A stretch of 64,000 nt of DNA from Daedaleopsis sinensis (lineage: Eukaryota; Basidiomycota; Agaricomycetes; Polyporales; Polyporaceae): assembly GCA_033807695.1 (NCBI GenBank), contig CM066304.1, positions 4,278,001 to 4,342,000 of the forward strand, read 5' to 3'. The notes below the pieces were generated by a model. The model was given only the letters and a program-made list of their open reading frames with translations. It ran no database searches and had not been told where the DNA came from. A program made the translations under genes and the position numbers. The number at the start of each line of letters is the position of its first letter. Positions within the stretch are counted from its first letter, which is position 1. Of this stretch, positions 53,824 through 64,000 are shown piece by piece.

Positions 53824-56800
53824 TCATTCAGGTGATGTACTCGGGACGGGACGAACACAGGCTGTTACAGTAGTAAACATAGTCTGGGCATGCTCAGCAA
53901 GGTTTGTCCACAACTCCTGCTGTTTGCATGCATAGCTCTTGTGCCCGGCGCTCCGCGGAGTGAGACCCCACTCGTTCCAGTCCGCAGCTTTGCCCCGGAA
54001 TTTGCGGACGGTGCAGTCCATCTCAAAAGGCACTATTACCAACTCCTCATCCCATCGGAGTTTTCTGGCATAAGCTCTGAGCCACAGCATCTTGCGGACT
54101 GAGAGATTGTCAACAACTAGTCCGCGGAGCTCCAGAATGTTGTCACGTACGGTCACGCATCCATTCCTGACCCTCAGCCCTCTCCGAATCTTCTATATGC
54201 CAAAACCAGGCGGAAGATATGTTCCGAAGACCCTGTGTAAAAGACTCAATGACTGCGGTCTCTACACGGAGATCTTCCCGGACTATGGGCTTGTACTTGG
54301 CGAAGAGCTCCGTGCGAGCCTTAGTGTGCTGGGCGCTCCGGGGATTGAACAGCCGCTCCGCGGACTGCCTCGCTTGCATGTAGAGACGGACATGCTTGCG
54401 CACGCTTTCATCAGCGATGTGAATATCGTCAAAGCTCCGGAGACGTGTACGATAGGACGGAGCCTTCCGGATTTTTGTACGATAGAGGAGGGACTTGTAT
54501 CCGATGCCGGTACGGATTCCCTGGAGTGTGTCGTTCATCTGCCCCTCTCGGAGTTGTCTCTCCTTGAGTGCGAGGTCCCAGAGTCCGTAGCGGGTGATCA
54601 GGTCAGGTCCTAGGGTTGATGGCAGAGCGATCGCTTGGTTCTCCGGCTGTAGTGTGTCGTCATCCGCGTCATCCGGAGCAATATGGCTGTCTGCGCCGTC
54701 ATCGAGGGAGTCATCCTCCTCGTCCCACTCCGATCCGAGATCTGTGTTATGTGTCGCAGCAGCAAGGAGCGCGGACAAATTGTCGATAGGCATGAACCTC
54801 ATTGCTGTTCTGTTAAACTTTGCTATAGATCCGGCAAGCCGTCTTCGCTGTTGGGCAAGAGACAGTCGATTCTTCGCTGCGGAGCTCAGACCGAGTGTGC
54901 GAGCTGCAAACGCGACAGTCATCCTACACAATATGGTCAGTATAGCGACTGGATTCATCAAGCACCCCGGCCCACTTTGTCTGCTCTATTTTGATACCTT
55001 CCGAGAGCCACTGAGCTGCGCTCTGCTCCGATTCCGGAGTATCGTGAAGCTCCTCCTCGACGAGCATCGCTTCGACGTCACGCCGTCCCGGCACTACGCA
55101 AGCTCAGCTCGACGGACCAAGGACGCCCTTCGATATACTCACATGGCTTGGCCTGGATGTCGTAGATGTCCATCGCCTCTGAAGCGAGATCTCGGTCGAC
55201 GTCGGCTTGCTTGGCCTCTGCCATCCACTCGGACACCTTCTCCGCGGGGAGAGCAGCGGTGAGTCGCTTATACGCATCGTCGGCAAGCGGCTGTTCGCGA
55301 CACGCCCGTTTCCACTTCTGACAGAGAGCGTGTGCTGGGAATCTATCAGCACTCCAAGTCCGAGCATGTAGAGGTCGGACATTACCGATCCGGGTCAATT
55401 TCATCCAGTTAGAGTCGTTCATATGATCGTCGGTGACCTCCCTCCGATGAGCGGATGACATGCCCCGAGTGCTCCCCGCGATCTCATTTAATCTAGCCCA
55501 TAGAGTCTCTAATATTTCTCCGTCCTGGACGCCGATCCCACGTATGAAGTTCGCAGAGAAACGGGCAAAACACCGAGGGAGGTGGCCGTGTACATGGAAC
55601 TGTCCGATTCCGCGGAGAAACTTGACACCGTCCGGGATCGAGAGATACGGACTCTTGCTGAACCGCTCACGGAGGTGTGTGTAGTATTGACACATTATGT
55701 CGTAGAGGACCAGGATAATGGTGAGTCCGTTGAGATACGCCAGCACCCAGTGCAGCACATAGTCCATATTCTTTTGGCTAAGTTCCTCAGTGTCAGCGTC
55801 TCCGTGGAGCATGCAACCGAGTGACTACATACCCTTCCCCTCCGTGGAAGTCCACGCAGGCATGCGGACAAAAGAATCCGTGCCTAGAGCAGGCTGCCGC
55901 TCCGATGCCGGTGGCCTCTAGCTTGGCCCGTTCGATCTTGGAGTTCAACACCGCCCTGTGGTCATTGCAAGTATTCTCCTGCGCGGAGCGGTCACCCGGA
56001 GCCAACATAGTCACTATCTACCCTCACATACCTCTTTGAACACTGTAGCAGACTTCAGGTGAGCTTTGTATGGAGTGTCCGTGACCATAAACCCATGTCC
56101 ATCTGCGAGGGCAACATCGTCCTCCGGGTTCTTCATACGACGATGCTGCGCGCTGAAATTGCCGTCGAGAACGATTGAGCGTGTGTACTTCCACCTGCAG
56201 CAATGTCAGACAGAGCGAATGATCATATGGAGCAGGCTCACCCCTCTGGGTCGTTCTGCCAGTTCTCCGGGAGGTTAACTCCGGGCTGAGGGCACGCCGG
56301 ACAATGGACAGCCAGGTCTCCTTGCCCAGGCTCCTCGGAGCGGTGACCGTAGCCGTTCCACTTCCTTGACTTGAGATTCCGCCACTGCCTGGAGACACGG
56401 AGGAGCTCACGATACCGATCCTGTACCGTAGGTCAGCATATAAGGGAGCTCGGATAACGTCTCCAAACCCACCGGGGCCATGTGCGGAAATGCAGCATTC
56501 GTCATACGACGGAGCTTGTTAAAGTAGTTCCGTGGAGAAGTATGAGTCTCCTTGTTGTCCAGCAAAAAGTCATCCAGCAACCGTGTAGTGAAGGCGGTAC
56601 GTGGGCGGACTGAGGAGGCTGGGTACAGATTCATGCACAGAAGCTGTAGATCATCGCGGGCATGGTTCGGACATCGGCAGAATACCACCGGGACCTCGTG
56701 AACACCGGTGATGTCAACGATCACCAGGCTCCGGGTGCTAGACATGAGCTCCGCGGAGCTCGTGACTCCTGTTACGGGTTCTCCGAAAACCGGTAGTTCT

Positions 56801-57664
56801 GCCAGCGGAGCGAGAGGGATGTCGTCGTCAATCTCATCAAAGAGATAGTCCATGTTTTCGTCCTCAAGTCCTTCTGGATCTTCGTCGACAAAGAACAGCT
56901 CCCGGTCTGGTTCTTCAATCTGTTCAGATCGTCCCTCGGCGTCCGGAGCGTCCCGGCGCCCCGCGGAGCTCGTCCTTTCGCTATAGATCTCTGCGGACTG
57001 CGTGTACGGATGTGTTGGGCATGGCTGACCGCCGTGTCCGCAATGTATCTGCACTCCGACAGTACGCAGCCAGCTCCGGCGGAAGTGTGTACCGGTCCAG
57101 TGTTCAACCCGGTGGAACGGAAGACGGAGATGAGCAACACGGAGACAAGGGGCACAGTATGCCGGAGCGCCGATACAGTCTGTACATCGCCAGCTGGCTG
57201 TGTGTCCACACACACCGAGCTCTGAAGGAGGTAGGGTGTGTAAACTGAGTCCGAGATAGAGGTACTCTGCACGTAGTCCCAGGAATTCACGTTGATAGTC
57301 ATTCTGACTCTATGCAGCATGCGGACTGATTGAGCTCATGTGCGGGCTTCCATATTCCCCAGCTACTGACCTTGGATTTCTTCGCGGACTCCGTAAACGT
57401 GTGCTCATTGAAACCTGTATCGATTTCTTCGGACTCCAGGGGAGTAATCGGACTGGCGCGAGACGGAGTGGCATTGGGAGTTTGAGACGACTTTGCGGGA
57501 AGCGTCTTTGGCTCGGACCTCGTCCGCTTTGTGGTGATCCGTGTTCCCCGTGCGGTCTGACGGACTACTGCTGTCGTCTCGTTATACTTGGATACTGGAG
57601 GAGGTACGGTACGTCCGACTGGCATCGCGTCGGAGGGCGCACTGGTGTACAGGACAAGAGACAA
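53824..57664 (-). CDS. KDZ superfamily transposase with CxC2 cysteine cluster (element B)
   Basis: Multi-exon transposase. The N-terminal exon (57664, or ATG MPVGRTVPPP near 57625, to about 57380) is basic. Exon 2 starts NDYQREFLGLRAEYLY and holds the CxC2 cluster: VCGHTASWRCTDCIG, CAPCLRVAHLRLPFHRVE and GHGGQPCP. Next come VDITGVHEVPVVFCRC, KLRRMTNAAFPHM, DGNFSAQHRRMKNPEDD and NDHRAV...ATGIGAAACSRHGFFCP. The catalytic core shows LVLYDIMCQYY (Asp), GQFHVHGHLPRCFARFS, then DGEILETLWARLNEIAG (Glu) and GMSSAHRREVTDDHMND. The C-terminal region has an acidic insert and GQMNDTLQGIRTGIGYKS. It aligns along its length with the element A enzyme, with a shorter spacer after CxC2. No break is visible. 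Confidence 0.9.
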
Positions 57665-57690
57665 GATGCCCGATAGGTGACAGGGACGCT

Positions 57691-58997
57691 TTACATGTAC
57701 ATACTAGGTAGTTTCGCCCACTCTGGTAAATCCCCCCTCTCTGGCTTCGGGATGATCCCGTCCTTCCACAGCCATGCTAAGCAGATCCGATCGGGTGGGA
57801 CGGAAGGAACTCCGTGGAGCACCACGCGTGAGCTGACCATCACGAGAGAGCCGGAGTCATACGGAACACTAGCTCCGAACGTGCCCAAAGCGAGGACTGC
57901 TTTGTCTCCATAGGTTCCTACACTCAGCAAAGCGTCGAGCCAGCCCGGAAGACCGTTCTGATCACGGTGCATGATTGTCTCCCGATTGACGATCATCTGC
58001 GCCCCGTGATAGAACGAGGGCCAGGCCTCGACAAATGCTCGGAGGTCTGCGTCGTCGAGATGTAGTGTCGCATGTCGTTCGCGGACGACTCGGTAGAGCT
58101 CGGGATGAAGGACTGCAATGACACCATCCATCAATGCTCCGACCTCCTTCAGTGCTTGCATCCATCGCATTGCTGCCGGAGTCTTGGTGTCCGCCAGAAC
58201 AATGGGGCCTTTGGACTGACGGACGAGATAAGCTGTGTGTGTCTGCGACCAATCGAAAGACTAACCTGCCACCCGAGCTCAAACCATGCCGGTCCGAGAG
58301 TGACCTGTCCGGACTTCAAGGCTTTCCCTGGGGTGTAGTACTTGTTGGCCCGCCGCCAGTTCTTCTGAGAGCTCCGCCCTTCCGGAGTTTTCTGAATCTT
58401 GAGCTGATCTGCGATAACAGATGCGGCCTCCGTCACAGCCTTCTGAATGGGCTAGTGAGTATGCGGAGAGGTCAGCTGTATAGTGTAGCTGACCTGATGA
58501 CGGACTGCAAGCAGTGATGGCAACGATACAGCCATGATCCGTCCCTCGCAGTCTGTGAAGACAGCAGGCTCGGAAACCACGGGGAGCGGTCGAGTCCGGT
58601 CGAGTACAACCTCTGCCGGAACCAGAGGCTCGAATGCTCTTGTCAATTCGTCCTCTCTATCCACAGTAGCGGTGCAGGTCTTCTTGAGCTGGGATGCATA
58701 CGTAGTCGCGTCCCAGCTGACGCTATCTGTAGCATAGACATCAACAGTTGACCCATGCGGACACGGGGAAAACACGGTACAGTTGTTCCGCAAAGCTGAG
58801 ACTAGTGCGCGCGCGACGGCATGACAGTCTCCCACGAGGCTTGGGCTAATACCAGATGGCGGAGCGATTTCCGAGACATCCGGAGCGGTTCGGAGTGTGC
58901 TGTCATCCTTGGTACAGTACAGACTGTGCAGTCCGACAATGAACTTCGTGATTTCAGCACGTTTTCTGGTGTCAATTGGCGGGCAGGGGAGCGACAT
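57691..58997 (-). CDS. TET/JBP family 2-oxoglutarate/Fe(II) dioxygenase (element B)
   Basis: Predicted DNA base oxidase. Exons: 58997 to about 58495 (MSLPCPPIDTRKRAEITKFI), about 58440-58265 (KNWRRANKYYTPGKALKSGQ, PAWFELGWQ) and about 58215-57691. Core landmarks: TIMHRDQNGLPGWLDALLSV with the HxD ligands, VVLHGVPSVPPDRICLAW with the distal His and the Arg for 2-oxoglutarate. The catalytic set is complete. The gene ends 26 bp before the largest reading of the transposase start, so the two genes are tightly packed on one strand as in element A. The divergent partner is the HMG-box-like gene. Inferred role: erase methylation on the element or assist excision. Confidence 0.87.
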
Positions 58998-59241
58998 GGG
59001 AGATGACGAGCAGGAGCATCAGCGGAATCCGGATAGCTCGACAACGCGTGGTGTACACGAGGCTGTGATCGTGTACCACACTCCCGCTGTTCCTGATCTA
59101 AGCGGTAACACATGTTTCAAATACTGACGCTGACCCGCTGATTCGGGTCCCCCGCACAAGTTGCAAGCGCTCATTCAATGTCACTCCGCACATCCCTTGT
59201 GCAAGTCTACAACGAGGGTCTTTGCTCGTGAATCCCTGGCT
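58998..59241. promoter_or_regulatory. Shared divergent promoter region (element B)
   Basis: About 245 bp between the start codons of the TET/JBP gene (-) and the HMG-box-like gene (+). No other gene fits. It equals the arrangement at 27976-28493 in element A. Confidence 0.55.
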
Positions 59242-62200
59242 ATGGAAGATCCATCTACTCTTACACCTCAGGAGAAAGCTCACATCGAGGGGCTACAGGC
59301 GGAGTACAAGGCACTCCCGAACTCCGAGAAGCAGCAGTACCGATTAGACACAGCTAAGGAGATCTTTGAGGCCCGGGGGATACAGAACAATGAGTATGCT
59401 AAGTCGGCCGTGTGGCGGGTAAGTCCTCTGGATCTGCGTCCGACTCACGACCGATGTTAACTTTGAGCAGAAGGTCGATACATTGTTTGGGAACAAAAAT
59501 AAGGCGCAGAAGACAGACATTCCATTCAAGATTGCGCGGAACTACAGTGGAAAGAGGGTATACAACATTGTCGAGGCAGAGTCTATACGTGAGATTGTGG
59601 AGCAAGAGGCCACCGACGATGCGAACAAGCACCTGCGGGTTAGTGGTCTGTCGCGAGGACTGCAGTTAGATCTGATGAATATGTAGCAGTGGAATGACAC
59701 ATGGACGGAGCTCTGGTTGAGCCTCCCCCCCAAGGAGAAGCAGCGTTACGAGGATTTGGCGGAGGAGTGGAATGTGAAGGGCCCGCAGGAGGAGTACAAG
59801 CCTTTGTGAGTGCACTTCGCAGTGTCCACACGGAGCGGACTCTCACTCCAGGTTCCACGGACCGAGTAGTATTGCAAGCAAGCGTGCGGCATCTTGGATG
59901 CGCGCGGTGTGCGAGCTCTTCCACCAGCAGTGTGGCATGCCGCTCTTCATGTATGGTATGTACAAGAATGAGGACGGCAATATGCAAGCCGTGGTGTGAG
60001 TCGCACTGTATTCCGCATCACATTACTCTGCTGAGTGACTTTGAAGCTACGACACTTCGCAGCTTCTCCACAGTCGTGACGAGAACATCCCAGAGTTCCG
60101 GAAGCTTCCCAACTGGGACCGGAACTTCAGAGACACCGTTTGGAACTTCTTCCCCGGACTCATCGACCCCGAGAATCCAAATGCAGACGTTGTCGAGATG
60201 ATGGACAAGGCTCGGAAACGCCAGCCGGGACAGATCGAGTTTGAGACGTACGAGGACACTGGCCTTCCGATCATGTTCAACGTCACCGCAGAGGGCAAGG
60301 CTATCCCTCGTGGAGAGTATGCGAAGAAGCTGCTACGAACGTACTTAGGAATTCACCACCGTACGTCCGGTCTCTCCCTTGTAGTCGTGCGGCACTGATC
60401 GACTTGCAGAGTGGGCTGCAGGATCGACTACGGTCCGGACTCCTTGCTCTCATGGCAAAGCAGCCGGAGAAGTTCTTCGAGGATGGCATGCTGCCCGAAG
60501 ACGTGGCCATTAACGACCCGGAGCACATGCCGATGGACGCTGTCGTCGCGGTCATTAATCACATCGTCGGCATCGAGAACCCTCCGGAGGACTCTGAAGA
60601 GGAGGCTGTTCGATTCATGCTCTCATCATGGGGCAAGGACCGCAACATCTACGATGCGGAATACACGGAGCCTGTCGCTCCGGTGAAGAAGAAGGCTGCT
60701 CGTCGGAAAGGCAAGACCGCAGTCACTTTCGCGAGAGGACCCCGAGACGAAGACGAGGAAGACGAAATTACGGAGAGCCGGAAAAGTCGTCGGAAGGGTA
60801 CCAAGGCCTCTCGGAAACGCCAGCGGGCTGCCAAGGCCCCCCGGAAGAAAGGGGGCAAGAGAGCGAACCCTGACGAGTCTGACGCGGAGAGCTCCACCGA
60901 CTCGGAGAGCTCCGTCGACAAAGAACCATGGCTCGCAGGCGAGAGGACGTTCGACTTGGGTGATGAGAGCCCTGAAGACGAGGAGGAGCACAGCCAATCC
61001 GGGGCTGCCGGGGAAGATGAGGACGATGATGAGGACCCTCCGAACCCGGACGCGGACATCGAGACAGGCCCACCTAGTCGACAGCCTTCCGGCGGGGACA
61101 TGCCGAAGACTCCGCACGCGACGACAAGGAAGTCCGCATCCAAGTCTGCATCTAAGAGCAAGGGCAAAGGCAAAGCGACCGAGAACGACGTCGACATCGA
61201 CTTCCGCAGCGGCAGACTTGCTCCGATCCAGGTGAAGGATGCTCCCGCACACAAGGTCGAGTACTTCCGGCACTTCTGTGCGATATCGGAGTACCGGAAC
61301 ATGATATCCCGTGTCGAAAATCTTGTGAGTTGTGACTCCTACGCATCGTGATACGACGTGCACTCTCGCTCATTCGAATCAAATAACAGCTGAAGCAAGA
61401 TCCGAAGGGGGCGAGTGTCAAGAACCACTCCTGGATCTCGTGGTCTTATGAGGGCGCGCATGTTCCGGAGGAGATCCACACGTCTCATGTGCAGGTGGGA
61501 CGTCTGCTCGAATGGCTCGAGAGTTCTCCCGGCCTTGACGTAGGACCGGGCCCGGTTCAGCTCTATTGCCTGGCTATGGGAATGACGATGGGCGACATCC
61601 TGCTCTGTCAGACTGCCGGTGATGAGGAGGGTGTACTCCCGGACGATCTCCCGGAGTACTTCAAGAACACGGAGTTCGTGTTCTCCGACTTCACCAAGCT
61701 TGAGAAGGCTTGTGACCGTGCATTCCCCTCCCCCGGGCCCAAGCGTGTCCGGCCCGCTCGCAAAGCGGCTGGCCCGGGCCCCGCCGAGTCCTCCGGTACA
61801 TCTGCCAACGCCCCACCGACAAGTACCATTGAAGGAGCTGCTCCGACCGTTGCAAAGAAGAGCAGGCAGGCGCAGCGGAGGGATACAAACACGACACAGC
61901 AGCATGCTAACGATTCCCGCCCCACCGGGCAGGCTGCTGAAAGGTCCGCGGAGCGCGACATCCCAGACAACAATGCACCGGCGGAGAGCCCGACCAAGGG
62001 AGCTCCGCCTGTCGCTAAGAAGACCAAGCCGGCTCCGCGGCCGCTCGTGAAAACCGGGAAGGCCACGACACAACAGCAGGCTGACAGTGTCCGCTCGGCG
62101 GAGCAGCCAGCCTCACCTGCTAAACAGTCCGCGGAGCACGAGGGTCCGGACGCTCCGCGGAGAAGCTCCCGACCCCGCGTCCCTTCTAGGCGTCATGATG

Positions 62201-62439
62201 GCGACATCGACATGGATGGGACCGGCGCACAGACCCCACCCAAGAAGTTATCAAAGCGCAAGCGCACCCAGAGCGACGTTCAGGACCACGCTCCGGCGGC
62301 GCTACCACCGCCCGTGGTCTCCGAGGCGCCTGCAACCAGGGTGACGCGCCGGAGCGCCCGTGCTGAGCAAGCCCAGGAAGAGCATGCCGCGGAACCTACA
62401 CGTCAGCCTAAGCGTGGCCGTGGCCGGGTTAAGAAGTAG
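59242..62439 (+). CDS. HMG-box-like nuclear protein (element B)
   Basis: Multi-exon gene starting MEDPSTLTPQEKAHIEGLQA. Small exons: to 59418; about 59471-59638 (KAQKTDIPFKIARNYSGKRV, then EIVEQEATDDANKHLR); about 59689-59805 with an HMG-box-like helix LPPKEKQRYEDLAEEWN; about 59852-59997 (MRAVCELFHQQCGMPLFMY); about 60047-60360; about 60412-61324; and about 61390-62439. Middle: LSSWGKDRNIYDAEYTEPVA, then a basic KKKAARRKGK stretch, an acidic D/E run and KSKGKGKATEN. A conserved C-terminal module WSYEGAHVPEEIHTSHVQ and LYCLAMGMTMGDILLCQTAG precedes a disordered basic tail. It corresponds to the element A gene at 28494-31507 in strand, order and domain layout. Likely DNA- or chromatin-binding; the role in transposition is inferred. 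Confidence 0.75.
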
Positions 62440-62659
62440 CTGAAGATGTATTTTGTACTCACACAAGTTTCCTTGCCAAGAAATATGATTCTACATTCAT
62501 GGGATTCGTTACATGTTAAATAAATGGACTCCGGACACAGAGTACTCCAATCAGCAAGAAATCGGTGAGTATCTACATGTACATAAGCATAGCAGTCCGA
62601 GCAACAAGAAATCGGCAGGTATGTACAAGTCCGTGAACAGGAAGACCTCGTTTGCAGAT
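62440..62659. other. Convergent 3' flanks
   Basis: A 220-bp gap between the 3' ends of the HMG-box-like gene (+) and the coiled-coil gene (-). Contains terminator-type AT-rich sequence only. Confidence 0.45.
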
Positions 62660-64000
62660 TCAGCTGTCCTCATAGTCCGCAGGTTCATTGTCCGCAAGCT
62701 CATCGTCCGCAACGTCGTCGTCCGCGTCCTCCTGACCTTGCTCATCTGATCCCGATGACGAGGAGGTGCTCCAGTAGTCAACCTCCCCTGCCGGAGCATC
62801 CTCGTCAAACTCCACCGGATTCGGCTCGTACAACTCCATCTCCCAGTCCTGAATGACAGGGTCTTCGGGCCCTACCACCGGTCCAAACTCGTCGCTCTCC
62901 GGAGCATCTGGAGGAGAGTCCAGAGGCATGGAGAGGGGAGCGTCGACTGCCGGAGACGTGAGGAGCAACCCAGGGAGCGGATCCGCGCCCTGCGGAGTCG
63001 TTGAGGACTCACCGGAGACCTGTTGGGCCTGCTGTTCATCTGCAAGACGGCGTGTCTCCAAGATAGTCTCAACCTCCGCGGAGGACCGCTCACGGGTGCG
63101 CCGGATTGGGGTAGTCACCGGGGAGATGATGAAGGTGCGCGGGCGGCGATGGGGAGTCGATGGGGCCGACACAGACGTCACAGAGGCACTTTTCCGGGCG
63201 GCAGGTGCGGAGACCGCAGAGACTCCGCTTTGTCCCCACGTATGCTGCAACGCTTGAAATGTGCCCAGGACCGGCTTGCGGGGGAAATCGATGCTGCGGC
63301 GGGCCGCAAGACCTGCGGTGTGCTTTGGGAACACCGGAGTCCGTCGCGGAGGTGGCTGTGGAGACGGGGAGGATTCGGACCGCTTGTTGTCGACCTGCAT
63401 CGAGTCCTCTGTTGCGGGAGGAGGGGAAGGAATCGCGGGCGGATGATCAGCGACCTGCATCGAGCCCTCTGTCGCGGGAGGAACAGGCGGAAGCCAGGGC
63501 GGAAGATCGGGGAGGGGAGCGAGCTCCGGGACCGTGCTAAGGGACCTCGGAGATACTTCGCGCTCCGCGGGAGAACGGGGGGGCAAGGGAACATCTCCGG
63601 ACGACGGGCGGAGTCCGGACAGCGCTCCGATGATTGTGCGGTCGATTCCGAGTTGAGCAAGGTAGGAGTCGACATGGGATCGAACTCTCGCCTCCTCCTC
63701 CGCGGAGTCACGTCGCTCAAGGTTGTCGACTCGGGCGGAAAGTCGACGGAGCTCCTCCGCAAAAGTGGTCCGTAGACCGGAGTCGTCGTCAACGAGCGGA
63801 GCCGACACTCCGACCTGACTCTCAATCTGTTTGACACGCTCTGCGAGGGCGCGCAGCTCTCGGGAGTGGCGTCCCAGTCGATCCGCCAGCGCGACAGGGT
63901 GCAGACGCTTCTGCGCATCGTTCAGCGCAGCGTCCAGGGGGGCCTCCAGCGCTGCAAGCAGCTTCTTGCGCTCATCCCAGGTGATGTTCCGTCCTTGAAC
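62660..64000 (-). CDS. Coiled-coil protein, probable counterpart of the element A Zn-cluster gene, cut by the window
   Basis: The minus-strand frame is open from the window edge (64000) to the stop at 62660, about 446 codons. The visible part starts within QGRNITWDERKKLLAALEAP, runs through a coiled coil (LRALAERVKQIESQVGV and RRLSARVDNLERRDSAEEE), then a Ser/Pro-rich disordered region with repeated ATEDSMQV and ATEGSMQV words, and ends in an acidic tail with ADDDVADDELADNEPADYED. Position and strand match the last exon of the Zn-cluster/coiled-coil gene of element A (31632-34521), which also ends in a coiled coil plus acidic tail. The Zn cluster, if present, would lie beyond 64000. An intron may interrupt the frame. 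Confidence 0.6.
   Translation of the reverse strand, partial: VQGRNITWDERKKLLAALEAPLDAALNDAQKRLHPVALADRLGRHSRELRALAERVKQIESQVGVSAPLVDDDSGLRTTFAEELRRLSARVDNLERRDSAEEEARVRSHVDSYLAQLGIDRTIIGALSGLRPSSGDVPLPPRSPAEREVSPRSLSTVPELAPLPDLPPWLPPVPPATEGSMQVADHPPAIPSPPPATEDSMQVDNKRSESSPSPQPPPRRTPVFPKHTAGLAARRSIDFPRKPVLGTFQALQHTWGQSGVSAVSAPAARKSASVTSVSAPSTPHRRPRTFIISPVTTPIRRTRERSSAEVETILETRRLADEQQAQQVSGESSTTPQGADPLPGLLLTSPAVDAPLSMPLDSPPDAPESDEFGPVVGPEDPVIQDWEMELYEPNPVEFDEDAPAGEVDYWSTSSSSGSDEQGQEDADDDVADDELADNEPADYEDS

Larger units (their letters stand above)
52746..64000. mobile_element. KDZ transposon B with TET/JBP and nuclear-protein cargo, cut by the window edge
   Basis: Second KDZ unit: W-rich gene (-), KDZ transposase (-), TET/JBP (-), HMG-box-like gene (+) and coiled-coil gene (-, running off the edge). 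Gene order from the transposase onward matches element A, and only the W-rich gene is flipped. Proteins are clearly homologous but diverged, so A and B are different families of the same class. The left limit is unclear because the 196-bp satellite shares its CTCCGCGGAG word and may belong to the element. Confidence 0.75.

Overview
The window reads as a basidiomycete (Agaricomycete) chromosome. Genes are cut by many short introns of about 50-65 bp. The families present (NACHT/NLR-like NTPases, BTB proteins, KDZ transposases with CxC2 cysteine clusters, fungal TET/JBP dioxygenases) are typical of mushroom-forming fungi. No species is claimed. All intron boundaries were inferred by eye from GT..AG sites and reading-frame phase.

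Region 1 (1-16 kb) is ordinary gene space: the 5' part of a mitochondrial phosphate carrier (minus), an NLR-like NACHT NTPase (minus), an FtsJ-like methyltransferase (plus), a tRNA-Asp with an intron (minus), a BTB/POZ protein (plus), an intact 11-exon MFS sugar/quinate-type transporter, and a decayed tandem copy of that transporter.

Region 2 (16-19.1 kb) is a second NLR-like gene that has been destroyed. A 1.4-kb gag-only LTR element sits in an exon with a perfect AAGAA target-site duplication. A tRNA-type SINE sits in a later intron. The P-loop is missing and the 3' half is gone.

Region 3 (about 19.2-37.9 kb) is KDZ element A: a GC-rich tandem array, a small W-rich gene, a KDZ transposase with CxC2, a TET/JBP dioxygenase, an HMG-box-like nuclear protein, a Zn-cluster/coiled-coil protein and a proline-rich repeat protein.

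Region 4 (about 38.0-52.7 kb) is a satellite of about 196-bp units, split by a 12.7-kb Ty3/Gypsy element with 907-bp LTRs and a 4-bp CCGG duplication. The Gypsy element carries three antisense spliced genes between pol and its 3' LTR, in a block bounded by two copies of its polypurine tract.

Region 5 (52.7-64 kb, running off the edge) is KDZ element B, a diverged relative of A with the same cargo in the same order.

The main biological point is that two related KDZ transposons each carry a transposase, a predicted 5-methylcytosine oxidase and several predicted nuclear/DNA-binding proteins. Each body is rich in its own CpG-containing short motif (ACCCGG in A, CCGCGGAG in B), and each is preceded by a tandem array built on that same motif. 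This suggests self-recognition combined with demethylation. The Zn-cluster cargo type also appears inside the Gypsy element.
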